Origin: DATLZB01 sp035574175
Lineage (GTDB): Bacteria > Pseudomonadota > Alphaproteobacteria > Rhizobiales > Hyphomicrobiaceae
Length of the DNA stretch: 27,476 nt
Reading direction: 5' to 3'
Assembly (NCBI GenBank): GCA_035574175.1
Contig: DATLZB010000127.1
Coordinates: 1-27,476 of the forward strand
The notes under the pieces: model-generated
The model's database searches: none
What the model saw: only the letters and a program-made list of their open reading frames with translations
Told to the model about the DNA's origin: nothing
In this document: positions 15,297 through 25,539 of the stretch, piece after piece
Position numbering within the stretch: position 1 is the first letter of the stretch
Layout of the letters: each line of letters opens with the position of its first letter
Made by a program: the position numbers and the translations under genes

Positions 15297-15332
15297 ATCA
15301 TTCGAGGGGTTCGATCGCGGAGGGAGGCGACG

Positions 15333-16061
15333 TCAGCGCGGGGACATCCAAGCAGCAGCGACAATGTGGCCGCTCGTCTCGACCTGCAGCCAAACGGCGC
15401 AGCGCTCGCCAGCGCGCAGTATTTCGACGTGAGGCAGTTCGAGCCGTACGGGTTTGCCGGACCACATGCCGACGGGGGTCAGCTCGCGCACGACATTGAA
15501 ATAACTGAGCTTGCGTCCGCGATTCTCGCCGCGCTCAATGTCGACGTCGACCCTGGGACGGACCGCTGCCAGCCACACCGTGCCGGAAAGGCCGAGGGCC
15601 GGGCCCGCACCGATCTCGATGGTCAGCGTGCGGCCATCGGAGACAAGTGCCAGCGGTACCGACGCGGCTTGAAGACGGGCGCTGGTTCTTTCAATGGCCA
15701 GGTCGATTTCGGCGGCGTGGCTGCCAATCACGTGCTCGGCTCCGTTGATCACGACCTGCGGGGTGTAGGGTTGGCCACCGAAGGCCTTGGCATAGTGGCG
15801 CTGGCGCTTGGTGTACTTGGGGCTCGCCAGCGTGTCCTTCCAGCCGAGGTAGTCCCAGTAGTCCACGTTAAGCGTCAGCGCCACGACGTCCGGGCGGTCG
15901 GCGTACGTCTTGAGCAGCGCGTCCGCCGGCGGACATGAGGAACAGCCCTGGCTCGTAAACAGCTCCACCACGGACATGCGGCGCGCCTCCGGCCCCGCCG
16001 CAGCCGGCAACAAAGCCGTCATGAGCGCAAATCCGGCCAGCAGTGCGCGCCGCCAAGGCAT
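15333..16061 (-). CDS. DUF1223 thioredoxin-like secreted protein
   Basis: The 242-residue protein has an N-terminal export signal (MPWRRALLAGFALM..., cleavage probably near Ala-Ala-Ala22). A thioredoxin-fold domain follows, with SQGCSSCPPAD carrying the Cys40-x2-Cys43 pair. The stretches TLNVDYWDYLGWKDTLASP and QRHYAKAFGGQPYTPQVVINGAE are characteristic of DUF1223. The family is common in Rhizobiales and has no firmly assigned role. The Cys pair and export suggest redox work in the periplasm, possibly on cytochromes, as ccm genes lie nearby. That link is inference. The frame is open far upstream, but only the ATG at 16061 gives a normal signal peptide. Confidence 0.88.
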   Translation of the reverse strand: MPWRRALLAGFALMTALLPAAAGPEARRMSVVELFTSQGCSSCPPADALLKTYADRPDVVALTLNVDYWDYLGWKDTLASPKYTKRQRHYAKAFGGQPYTPQVVINGAEHVIGSHAAEIDLAIERTSARLQAASVPLALVSDGRTLTIEIGAGPALGLSGTVWLAAVRPRVDVDIERGENRGRKLSYFNVVRELTPVGMWSGKPVRLELPHVEILRAGERCAVWLQVETSGHIVAAAWMSPR

Positions 16062-16167
16062 GGTGATCTGCGTTAGGGGATCCGCCGGGCCGGATATTCG
16101 CATGGGAACGCTCAATTGCGAGTCACGAATGCTTGAGAGCGCCCGCAACGCCAGCGCCAACGGAAGA

Positions 16168-16193
16168 CGCAGCAACGCAGGGGCGTTGCTGCG
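16168..16193 (-). terminator. Intrinsic terminator of acnA
   Basis: CGCAGCAACGC (16168-16178) and GCGTTGCTGCG (16183-16193) form a perfect eleven-pair stem with a four-base loop. It lies 24 bases past the acnA stop on minus and is followed by TCTTCC. Stem strength and position support termination although the T-run is short. Confidence 0.65.
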
Positions 16194-16216
16194 AAGCAGG
16201 GCTCGTGCAGTCCCGG

Positions 16217-18937
<2,721 letters not shown>

Positions 18938-19106
18938 GTTCAGGTCCTCCTCAACGGTGTTTAAGCCGCGCCGCCGGAGCGCCGGCGGAAGGGATCTTGC
19001 TCTCTCCTCCGGCCGGCCCGCGACCGGCATTCGGCAGGAGCGCCCCGTTTTTGCGCTAGCGTCACAAAGAGCGTGCTTCTTATATAGCGTTGCGCGCGGA
19101 GGACCA
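18938..19106. promoter_or_regulatory. Divergent region between acnA and ccmA
   Basis: The 169 bases hold both start regions. On plus, TATATA at 19081-19086 is the only AT-rich -10-like element, 20 bases before the ccmA ATG, but no good -35 box is at the right distance. On minus, TTGTGA (19067-19062) could be a -35 box for acnA without a matching -10. Perfect ribosome binding sites sit at both ends. Confidence 0.35.
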
Positions 19107-19787
19107 ATGGCGTTCGCGTGGGCCGGCCGGCGCGCACTCGCCGCCCGCCGGTTCCGCCCTTTCCGCACCGTCATGCAACTGATCGCCGAAAATGTGAGCA
19201 TCGGGCGCGGCGAGCGAATGCTGTTCGGGCCCTGCTCCTTCCGCGTGGAAGCCGGTAGGGCGCTGGAGGTTACCGGTCCCAATGGTTCGGGCAAATCCAC
19301 ACTGCTCAAGACGCTCGTAGGATTCGTGGCGCCGCTCGGCGGCAGGATCAGGCTCGAGGGCGCCAGCACAGCACACCCAATCGCGGAGCAATGCCACTAT
19401 CTCGGGCACCGCGATGCGGTGAGGGGAACGCTGACGGTCGGCGAAAACGTGCGCTTCTGGTGCCGCTTTCTCGGAGGTTCGGATGGGGCCCACGAGGCGG
19501 CGGTCGAGCGCTTCGGGCTGTCGGGCCTTGCTCACGTGCCCGCGGCCTACCTCTCGGCCGGGCAGCGCCGACGGCTGGCCCTGACGCGACTGCTTGCTGC
19601 CGAACGGCCCCTATGGCTGCTCGACGAACCCGCCGCGTCGCTCGATGCGGCGGGAACGGAAGTGCTGAGGCAGGTGATGGCGGCTCACTTGGCCAAGGGA
19701 GGGCTGCTCATCGCGGCCACCCACGTGACGCTTGCGCTGCCCGCCGCCATCGAGCTGCGGCTCGGCGACGGCGCGGGGACGGCATGA
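19107..19787 (+). CDS. ccmA: Heme exporter ATP-binding protein CcmA
   Basis: CcmA is the ATPase of the CcmABCD complex, which releases heme-loaded CcmE for cytochrome c maturation. Motifs counted from the ATG at 19107: Walker A GPNGSGKST (57-65), signature LSAGQRRRLALTRLL (149-163, the CcmA form), Walker B LLDEP (171-175) and His196. CcmA is usually about 205 residues and begins like MQLIAENVSIGRG, which would be an ATG at 19173. That ATG has no ribosome binding site, while 19107 has GGAGGA correctly placed, giving 226 residues with a basic 22-residue extension. I chose 19107 on that ground. The stop overlaps ccmB as ATGA. Confidence 0.93.
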   Translation: MAFAWAGRRALAARRFRPFRTVMQLIAENVSIGRGERMLFGPCSFRVEAGRALEVTGPNGSGKSTLLKTLVGFVAPLGGRIRLEGASTAHPIAEQCHYLGHRDAVRGTLTVGENVRFWCRFLGGSDGAHEAAVERFGLSGLAHVPAAYLSAGQRRRLALTRLLAAERPLWLLDEPAASLDAAGTEVLRQVMAAHLAKGGLLIAATHVTLALPAAIELRLGDGAGTA

Positions 19788-20452
19788 CGACATTCCTCGT
19801 TCTCCTGCGACGCGATCTCAGAATCGCCCTGCGCGAAGGCAGTGCCGCGGGCACCGCGCTCGGCTTCTATCTCGTCATCGTCACCCTGCTGCCATTGGGT
19901 CTCGGGCCCGATCTCAACCTGCTGTCGCGCATCGCCCCGGGCGTGCTGTGGATCGGCTTCCTGCTCGCGGCGCTGCTGTCGCTGCCGCGCATGTTCGAAG
20001 CCGACCATGAGGACGGCGCGCTCGAGGTCATGGCCACCGGACCGCTGCCGCTCGAGCTGGTGGCGGCGGCTAAGAGCCTTGCACACTGGCTGTCCACAGG
20101 TGTGCCGCTGATGCTGCTGGCGCCCGGACTGGGATTGCTGCTCAACCTCGAGCTTGCCGCTTATCCGGCAATGGCCCTCACTTTCATGGCCGGAACGCCG
20201 GCGATCAGCTTTCTCGGGGCGATCGGAGCGGCGCTGACCCTCGGCGCGCGCCGCGGCGGGCTGCTGATCGCACTGCTGGTACTGCCGCTCTACGTGCCAA
20301 CACTGATCTTCGGCATTTCCGCCGTGGCGGCAGTGCTGGCTCCCCCGGGCAGCTTGGTGGCGCCGCTCCTGCTGCTTGTTGCCGTCTCGCTGGCGTCTGC
20401 CGTGGTCGGTCCCATTGCCGCCGCGGCTGCCCTGCGTGCGCAGCTCCAATAG
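19784..20452 (+). CDS. ccmB: Heme exporter membrane protein CcmB
   Basis: The 222-residue integral membrane protein is the permease partner of CcmA in cytochrome c maturation. It begins MTTFLVLLRRDLRIALREG, the family's amphipathic N-terminus, and has about six membrane segments, including LGFYLVIVTLLPLGLGP (about 27-43). FEADHEDGALEVMATGPLPLE (about 74-94) is the conserved cytoplasmic loop of CcmB. The ATG overlaps the ccmA stop. In most alphaproteobacteria ccmC and ccmD follow directly. Here the next gene is cysH, 147 bases on, so ccmC must lie elsewhere in the genome. No trace of ccmC is seen in the gap. Confidence 0.95.
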   Translation: MTTFLVLLRRDLRIALREGSAAGTALGFYLVIVTLLPLGLGPDLNLLSRIAPGVLWIGFLLAALLSLPRMFEADHEDGALEVMATGPLPLELVAAAKSLAHWLSTGVPLMLLAPGLGLLLNLELAAYPAMALTFMAGTPAISFLGAIGAALTLGARRGGLLIALLVLPLYVPTLIFGISAVAAVLAPPGSLVAPLLLLVAVSLASAVVGPIAAAAALRAQLQ

Positions 20453-20490
20453 CCTGGCTACGACGCCATTCTCTCCTACGCCCTTCAGGT

Positions 20491-20566
20491 ATGAAATTCT
20501 CCCCTGCCCAAAGTTCTGAAATGGTATTCTATTTTTATTTGCGCAGCGGCCTTCATCAGGCAATCT
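20491..20566 (+). promoter_or_regulatory. Probable cysHDN control region with a 30-bp-spaced direct repeat
   Basis: ATGAAATTCT (20491-20500) and ATGGTATTCT (20521-20530) match at eight of ten positions and start exactly 30 bases apart. A third TTCT lies between (20514-20517). This is the most AT-rich patch in the window. TTGCGC (20539-20544), 16 bases and CAATCT (20561-20566) form a weak promoter. Two sites on the same helix face just upstream would suit a LysR-type sulfur regulator. The regulator is a guess. Confidence 0.4.
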
Positions 20567-20599
20567 GCTTCCAATATCTTCGCGAACGCGGAGACCCAC

Positions 20600-21328
20600 A
20601 TGACCCCTATCGAAGTGCAGGCCCTCGACCGCCGGCTGGCGGCGATCGTTGAGCTTGAGGATCGAATCGCGGCCATTGCAGCCAGCATCGAAGGCAGGCT
20701 CACCTTTTCGACGAGCCTCGGACTGGAGGACCAAGCCATTCTCCATGCGATCGCCTCGTCGGGGGCGGCCGTCGATGTGTTCACCCTCGACACCGGCCGG
20801 CATTTTCCCGAGACGCTCGAGACCCTCAATGAGAGCGAGCTCCGTTATGGACTCAGGATTCGCGTGGTCGCGCCGGATGCGAGCGAAGTCGAAGAGCTGG
20901 TCGCGCGCGATGGCATCATGGGGTTCCGCGTGTCGATCGAGAACCGCAAAGCGTGCTGCGAGGTGCGAAAGGTGCGCCCGCTGGAGCGCGCACTCGACGG
21001 CGCGGCCGGCTGGATCACCGGCTTGAGGCGGGAACAGTCGGCGGGCCGTTCGTCCGTGGCGCTTGCCGAATGGGACAAAGCGCGCGGTCTCGTCAAGCTC
21101 AACCCGCTCGCCGACTGGTCGGGCGAACGCCTCGCCAGCTACATCACGTCGAACGCCGTCCCGGTGAACCCGCTGCATGCCAAGGGCTTCCCTTCCATAG
21201 GTTGCCAGCCGTGCACCCGGGCAATTCGTCCGGGCGAAGACATCAGGGCCGGGCGCTGGTGGTGGGAGAAGGAGGACGGCAAGGAGTGCGGGCTGCACAC
21301 CGCGCGCAGGCAGGGTGCTGCAGCATGA
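20600..21328 (+). CDS. cysH: Adenylylsulfate (APS) reductase, CysH family
   Basis: The 242-residue enzyme reduces activated sulfate to sulfite with thioredoxin or a similar donor. The family spans APS and PAPS reductases. The [4Fe-4S] cysteines that mark the APS type are present: Cys119-Cys120 (KACCEVRK) and Cys202-x2-Cys205 (IGCQPCTR). The catalytic Cys230 is in KECGLH. The sulfonucleotide-binding FSTSLGLEDQ is near 36-45, and TLDTGRHFPET follows near 62-72. APS type means that no APS kinase step is needed. The ATG at 20600 has GCGGAG upstream. The stop overlaps the cysD start as ATGA. It is the first gene of cysH-cysD-cysN. Confidence 0.96.
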   Translation: MTPIEVQALDRRLAAIVELEDRIAAIAASIEGRLTFSTSLGLEDQAILHAIASSGAAVDVFTLDTGRHFPETLETLNESELRYGLRIRVVAPDASEVEELVARDGIMGFRVSIENRKACCEVRKVRPLERALDGAAGWITGLRREQSAGRSSVALAEWDKARGLVKLNPLADWSGERLASYITSNAVPVNPLHAKGFPSIGCQPCTRAIRPGEDIRAGRWWWEKEDGKECGLHTARRQGAAA

Positions 21329-22230
21329 CCGTCACCCTTTCGCATCTCGATCTGCTTGAGGCAGAGAGCATCCATATCTTCCGCGAGGCGGCAGCGCAGT
21401 TCCGGCGACCGGTTCTGCTCTACTCGATCGGCAAGGATTCAACCGTCCTGCTCCACCTTGCGCGCAAAGCGTTCTGGCCGCAAAAGCCGCCGTTCCCGCT
21501 GCTCCACGTGGATACGACGTGGAAATTCCGCGACATGATCGCGTTCCGCGATCGCACCGTGCGCGAGCACGGCCTCGAACTCATCGTTCACGTCAATGAG
21601 GAGGGGCTTAAGCGCGGCATCAATCCGTTCGACTACGCCCCCTCCGTCTACACCGACATCATGAAGACCCAGCCGTTGAAGCAGGCGCTCGACGTTCATG
21701 GTTTCGATGCGGCTTTCGGCGGGGCGCGACGCGACGAGGAGGCCTCGCGGGCAAAGGAGCGCATCTTTTCGTTCCGCTCGGAAGGCCACCGCTGGGATCC
21801 GCGCCGCCAGCGCCCGGAAATGTGGTGGCTGCTCAACGGCCGGCTCGGGCCCGGCGAAACGGCCCGCATCTTTCCCTTGTCGAATTGGACCGAGAAGGAC
21901 GTGTGGCGCTACATCGCACGAGAAGGACTCGAAGTGGTGCCGCTCTACTTCGCGGCGGAGCGGCCGACGGTGGAGCGCAACGGACAGCTCATCGTGCGCG
22001 ACGACGACCGTATGCCGCTGCGTCCCGGCGAACGGCCGGTGATGCGGCGGGTGCGATTTCGCACGCTCGGCTGTTGGCCGCTCACCGCCGCCGTGCCGTC
22101 GAATGCCGTCGACATCGCCAGCGTCGTCGCTGAGACGCTCGCCGCCCGCACATCCGAGCGCCAGGGGCGCCTCATCGACCACGATCAGACAGGCGCAATG
22201 GAGCGCAAGAAACAGGAAGGCTACTTCTGA
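21325..22230 (+). CDS. cysD: Sulfate adenylyltransferase subunit 2 (CysD)
   Basis: The 301-residue catalytic subunit of ATP sulfurylase joins sulfate to AMP, making APS. The PP-loop motif YSIGKDST is at 33-40. GGARRDEEASRAKERIFSFR, the conserved active-site region, is at about 132-151, and LSNWTEKDVWRYI at about 185-197. The C-terminus RQGRLIDHDQTGAMERKKQEGYF-type ending is the family standard. It works as a heterodimer with the GTPase CysN encoded next. The start overlaps the cysH stop (ATGA) and the stop overlaps the cysN start (TGATG), so the subunits are translationally coupled. Nothing is unusual. Confidence 0.97.
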   Translation: MTVTLSHLDLLEAESIHIFREAAAQFRRPVLLYSIGKDSTVLLHLARKAFWPQKPPFPLLHVDTTWKFRDMIAFRDRTVREHGLELIVHVNEEGLKRGINPFDYAPSVYTDIMKTQPLKQALDVHGFDAAFGGARRDEEASRAKERIFSFRSEGHRWDPRRQRPEMWWLLNGRLGPGETARIFPLSNWTEKDVWRYIAREGLEVVPLYFAAERPTVERNGQLIVRDDDRMPLRPGERPVMRRVRFRTLGCWPLTAAVPSNAVDIASVVAETLAARTSERQGRLIDHDQTGAMERKKQEGYF

Positions 22231-23723
22231 TGACGGCGCTCACCTCGATGGCAAACGCAGAGCGGGTGCCGGCCTACGCGCGGGACCTCAACGGCATCGT
22301 GCGGCTGTTGACCTGCGGCTCGGTCGACGACGGCAAATCGACGTTGATCGGCAGGCTGCTGTGGGACGCCTCCGACCTCTACGAGGATCACCGCGAGAGC
22401 CTGAAACTGTCGGCCCGTTCGGCCGGAATCAACGGCCATCTCGACTACAGCCAGCTTGTTGACGGATTAGTGGCGGAGCGCGAACAGGGCATCACCATCG
22501 ACATCGCCTGGCGTTACTTCGATACGGCGAGGCGCCGCTTCGTGGTAATCGACTCGCCTGGCCACGAGCAGTACACGCGCAACATGGCGAGCGGCGCCTC
22601 CCACGCCGACGTCGCGGTGATGCTGGTCGATGCTCGTCACGGCGTGAAGCGCCAAACCCGGCGACATGCAGCGATCCTCGATATCGTCGGTATCAGGAGC
22701 GTGGTGCTGGCGGTCAATAAGATGGATCTGGTTGCCTGGAGCGAGGAACGCTTCCGGAGCATCGAGGCCGACTTTGCGGCTCTCGTCGGGCGGTTCGGCT
22801 TCACCGAGGCGATTGCCATTCCCGTGTGCGCGCTGTCCGGCGAAAACGTTGCAATGCGCTCGACCGCCACGCCCTGGTACTCGGGACCGACGCTCATCGA
22901 GCATCTTGAGGGAATGGAGCCGGCTACGGCGCGGGCTGACCTTCCATTTCGGATGCCGGTGCAGATGGTGCTCCGCGACGGCCGCGATTTCCGGGGGCTC
23001 GCCGGCACGGTGAGCGCGGGCACGGTGCGGGTCGGCGAGGAGGTCGTCGATGTGCTGAGCGGCAGGCATGCACGGGTCGTGCGCATCGCCACGATGAACC
23101 GGGACCTCGAGAGGGCTGTGCATGGCCAAGCGGTCGTCGTGCAGCTCGATGCCGATATCGACGTCGCACGCGGTGCTGTGCTGGCCTCACCGCAGTCGCC
23201 CCCGACGGCCGCGACGAGGTTGGAGACGCAGCTCGTGTGGCTGTCCGACAAGGGCTTCGACGGCGATACGGGCTACCTGCTGCGCACGGCGACTGATCTC
23301 GTTCCGGTCGCCGCGCTCGAGATTCAATCCGTGCTCGATCTCGAGACTCTCGGCCGCACGTCGGCCTCGCACTGCTTTGCCAACGACATCGCGCTCGCGC
23401 GCATCGAGCTCAGCCGAGCGGCGGCGCTCGACACGTTCGCGGCCAATCCCGGAACCGGCACATTCATGCTCGTCGATGCGGTGAGCGGAGCGAGCGTGGC
23501 GGGCGGCGCCTTGCTCGAGGTACAAGCAGCGGCGCGGCCCGGCAAGGCACAAACCTTCGTGCTGACACACGCCATGCTGGAACGGGGCCTGTGCAAGGAC
23601 CTCGGAACCAGCGCACGAGACCGGCAGGAGTTCCGCCGCCGAGCGAACGAAGTCGCGCTGCTGCTTGCGGCAGCGGGCGTGCCGGTGGAACTCGAAGTCG
23701 ACGATCAGTGTTCGCGGCGGTGA
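22230..23723 (+). CDS. cysN: Sulfate adenylyltransferase GTPase subunit CysN with a C-terminal APS kinase relic
   Basis: The 497-residue protein couples GTP hydrolysis to APS synthesis by CysD. GTPase motifs are complete: GSVDDGKST (30-38), DSPGH (108-112), NKMD (163-166) and CALSGE (near 200). Two EF-Tu-like barrel domains follow, ending near 420-435. The last 56 residues (442-497) are odd. RGLCKDLGTSARDR, followed by RRRANEVALLLAAAGV, aligns with the CysC region RHGLCSDLGFSDADR and RRVGEVANLM..AGL, joined to the CysN core where CysNC fusions have their kinase. The kinase P-loop (GLSGAGKS) is absent, the substrate-binding Asp-Gly-Asp is lost, and the CysC C-terminal half is missing. I infer a remnant of a CysNC fusion. 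The comparison is from memory. Confidence 0.93.
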   Translation: MTALTSMANAERVPAYARDLNGIVRLLTCGSVDDGKSTLIGRLLWDASDLYEDHRESLKLSARSAGINGHLDYSQLVDGLVAEREQGITIDIAWRYFDTARRRFVVIDSPGHEQYTRNMASGASHADVAVMLVDARHGVKRQTRRHAAILDIVGIRSVVLAVNKMDLVAWSEERFRSIEADFAALVGRFGFTEAIAIPVCALSGENVAMRSTATPWYSGPTLIEHLEGMEPATARADLPFRMPVQMVLRDGRDFRGLAGTVSAGTVRVGEEVVDVLSGRHARVVRIATMNRDLERAVHGQAVVVQLDADIDVARGAVLASPQSPPTAATRLETQLVWLSDKGFDGDTGYLLRTATDLVPVAALEIQSVLDLETLGRTSASHCFANDIALARIELSRAAALDTFAANPGTGTFMLVDAVSGASVAGGALLEVQAAARPGKAQTFVLTHAMLERGLCKDLGTSARDRQEFRRRANEVALLLAAAGVPVELEVDDQCSRR

Positions 23724-23793
23724 GCGCGGCGGTTCGACGGGCGCCGGCATCTCGAGCTATCCTCTTTCAAACTCCAAAGTCTCAAGCGACCTT

Positions 23794-24537
23794 ATGTGGG
23801 ACGACATACTGCTGTTCGTGGCCGTAGGTTTTGCCGCCCAGATCATCGACGGCGCGATCGGCATGGCCTACGGCGTCACCTCGACCTCGGTGCTGTTGAG
23901 CTTCGGTGTGCCGCCGGCCACGGCAAGCGCTTGCGTTCACGCGGCGGAGACGTTCACGACCGGCGCTTCGGGCGCGGCGCACTGGCGGCTCGGCAACATC
24001 GACCGCCAGCTCGTGTGGCGCATCGCGGTGCCCGGCATGATCGGCGGCGCCCTCGGAGCCTATGTGCTCACCACTTTACCGGGCGATACGATCCGGCCCT
24101 ACATCAATGCCTACCTCCTGCTGCTTGGTGTTCTGATCCTTTGGAAGGCGCTGAAGCACAAGCCGGCGCCGGGGCTGCCGCTGCGCGCTGTGCCACCGCT
24201 CGGATTCGCGGGCGGGCTTCTCGACTCGATCGGTGGTGGGGGCTGGGGACCGATCGTGACCTCGACCCTGCTCGGGCAGGGGGCGACGCCCCGCTACGCG
24301 ATCGGCTCGGTGAACCTCGCCGAGTTCTTCGTCACGGCAACCATCTCGGCTACCTTCTTGCTGACCATCGGGCTCGAGCTGTGGCCGATCATCGCCGGGC
24401 TCGTCATCGGAGGGGTGCTCGCCGCACCGTTCGCTGCTCTCGCTACCAAGCACCTACCCGACAGAGTGCTGATGGTGCTGGTCGGCTCAGTGGTGGTCAT
24501 CTTGAGCGCACGCGGCATCGCCATGGCAGTGGGGTAG
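23794..24537 (+). CDS. TauE/SafE family membrane transporter, probable sulfite or sulfonate exporter
   Basis: The 247-residue membrane protein has about eight hydrophobic segments in the two-repeat pattern of TauE/SafE (DUF81). The family's small-residue signatures are seen: AAQIIDGAIGMAYGVTST near 15-32, and FAGGLLDSIGGGGWGPIVTS near 134-153. Family members move sulfite, sulfoacetate or related anions. Its place 70 bases after cysN favours sulfite export, guarding against build-up between CysH and CysI; that is inference. The ATG at 23794 (MWDDILLFVAVGF) gives a clean first membrane segment. The frame is open further upstream with a non-hydrophobic extension that overlaps cysN. The ribosome binding site is weak. 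Confidence 0.88.
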   Translation: MWDDILLFVAVGFAAQIIDGAIGMAYGVTSTSVLLSFGVPPATASACVHAAETFTTGASGAAHWRLGNIDRQLVWRIAVPGMIGGALGAYVLTTLPGDTIRPYINAYLLLLGVLILWKALKHKPAPGLPLRAVPPLGFAGGLLDSIGGGGWGPIVTSTLLGQGATPRYAIGSVNLAEFFVTATISATFLLTIGLELWPIIAGLVIGGVLAAPFAALATKHLPDRVLMVLVGSVVVILSARGIAMAVG

Positions 24538-24705
24538 CGGGCGGCCGGACCGGGTGGCTCGCCACAGGCATCAGACCCTACGCATTGCTGCGGGCCGCCG
24601 GCTCCGGTACTTTGGGCCGTGTCGTCGTGGCTTCCGGGCGGGGAGACGACCGTTCGATGGGTCATTGGCCTCGAGGGGGCGATGGCCGGTAATCCGAGGG
24701 GGGCC

Positions 24706-25539
24706 ATGCGCCCGATCTTCAGGTGGTTGCGGGTCAGAAAGTGGCTACTGCTGGCGGGCGTCGGGCTCCTCGTGGCGGCGGGCCTTGGCGCGCGCGCGGG
24801 TGCCAGCTGGTGGAGCGAGCGGCGCTATGAGGCGGCGGCGAGGGAGATCGTCGGCCTGATCGCACTGCCACCGGCGGCCGATTTCCACACGAAGGTCGAT
24901 GCCGTTCGAGCATTCGTCAACGATCACAGCCGCCATGTGGCGGACGCCGAATTCTATGCCGACTGGCGCACGCCCTATGTGATGGCCGAGAAGGTCGTTG
25001 CTCATGCGCGCGGCCTGCGCGCCAGACCGGCCCACATGGAATGCAGCACGAGGACCGCGCTCGTATCGGCCGTTCTCAGGGCCATGGGCTTTGCAACGCG
25101 GCGCATCGATATCTATGACGCGGCTACCCTCAATTCACATTCGTTTCTTGAGGTGCGCAACCCCGACACGGGCTCATGGGAGGCCCAGGATCCAGACTAC
25201 GACATTTTTTGGCGCCGGACGTCCTCGGCCGAACGTATTTCGATCCTGGAGGTTGCCGGTCGCCTCGACGATGCCGTGCCGTGCGGCCGCACGGGCTGCG
25301 GCTGGTCGATTTCGAGCCGCGAAGGGATACAAGCCAAGCACGTGCCCGTCTATCTCGATTTCATCGTGGTGCGTGAGCGCGCCCCTTCCCGACGCTATAC
25401 CGTGTACACGGAGCAGACCGATCCGGCCAAGGTCTACACCCACCGGGCGAGGACGGGGACGTTCTGCGAGGTGCTCGCCAAGAACTGCCGCGACGGCTTC
25501 TTTCCCATCGGGGCCAAAGGTCTCGCGGAAGCGCTATGA
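24706..25539 (+). CDS. Membrane-anchored transglutaminase-like cysteine protein
   Basis: The 277-residue protein has one N-terminal membrane segment (about 13-28, after a basic MRPIFRWLRVRKW) and a periplasmic domain. The domain contains a Cys-His-Asp arrangement like that of transglutaminase-like proteases: MECSTRTALVSAVLRAMGF with Cys113, NSHSFLEV with His145, and QDPDYD with Asp162 or Asp164. The spacing is normal for the fold. A C-terminal part (about 200-277) holds four more cysteines, which may form disulfides. Two ATGs, 24682 and 24706, both have GAGG-type ribosome binding sites; the later one gives the more typical signal anchor. The stop overlaps that of the convergent cysI by six bases. 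I do not know a named family member, and a sulfur role is not shown. Confidence 0.72.
   Translation: MRPIFRWLRVRKWLLLAGVGLLVAAGLGARAGASWWSERRYEAAAREIVGLIALPPAADFHTKVDAVRAFVNDHSRHVADAEFYADWRTPYVMAEKVVAHARGLRARPAHMECSTRTALVSAVLRAMGFATRRIDIYDAATLNSHSFLEVRNPDTGSWEAQDPDYDIFWRRTSSAERISILEVAGRLDDAVPCGRTGCGWSISSREGIQAKHVPVYLDFIVVRERAPSRRYTVYTEQTDPAKVYTHRARTGTFCEVLAKNCRDGFFPIGAKGLAEAL

Larger units (their letters stand above)
14949..15332. other. 384-base gene-free stretch with several inverted repeats
   Basis: No credible protein-coding frame was found on either strand. It holds a small hairpin (GGCCGC and GCGGCC, about 15007-15023), the very long hairpin at 15148-15242 and the terminator-like hairpin at 15267-15296. 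Both flanking genes read leftwards, so it should contain the promoter of the DUF2794 gene. No convincing -35/-10 pair is visible. Confidence 0.5.

Noticed and set aside
15290..15330. Possible tRNA T-arm (GGTTCGATC)
   Set aside because: The flanking bases do not form a T-stem and no acceptor or anticodon arm can be built around it.
15077..15364. Small open frame on minus in the gene-free stretch
   Set aside because: It spans the long hairpin and overlaps the end of the DUF1223 gene, has no ribosome binding site, and its translation resembles no family.
19685..21298. Long open frame on minus across ccmB and cysH
   Set aside because: It runs antisense to two well-supported genes, and its translation is rich in Arg, Gln and His with no domain.
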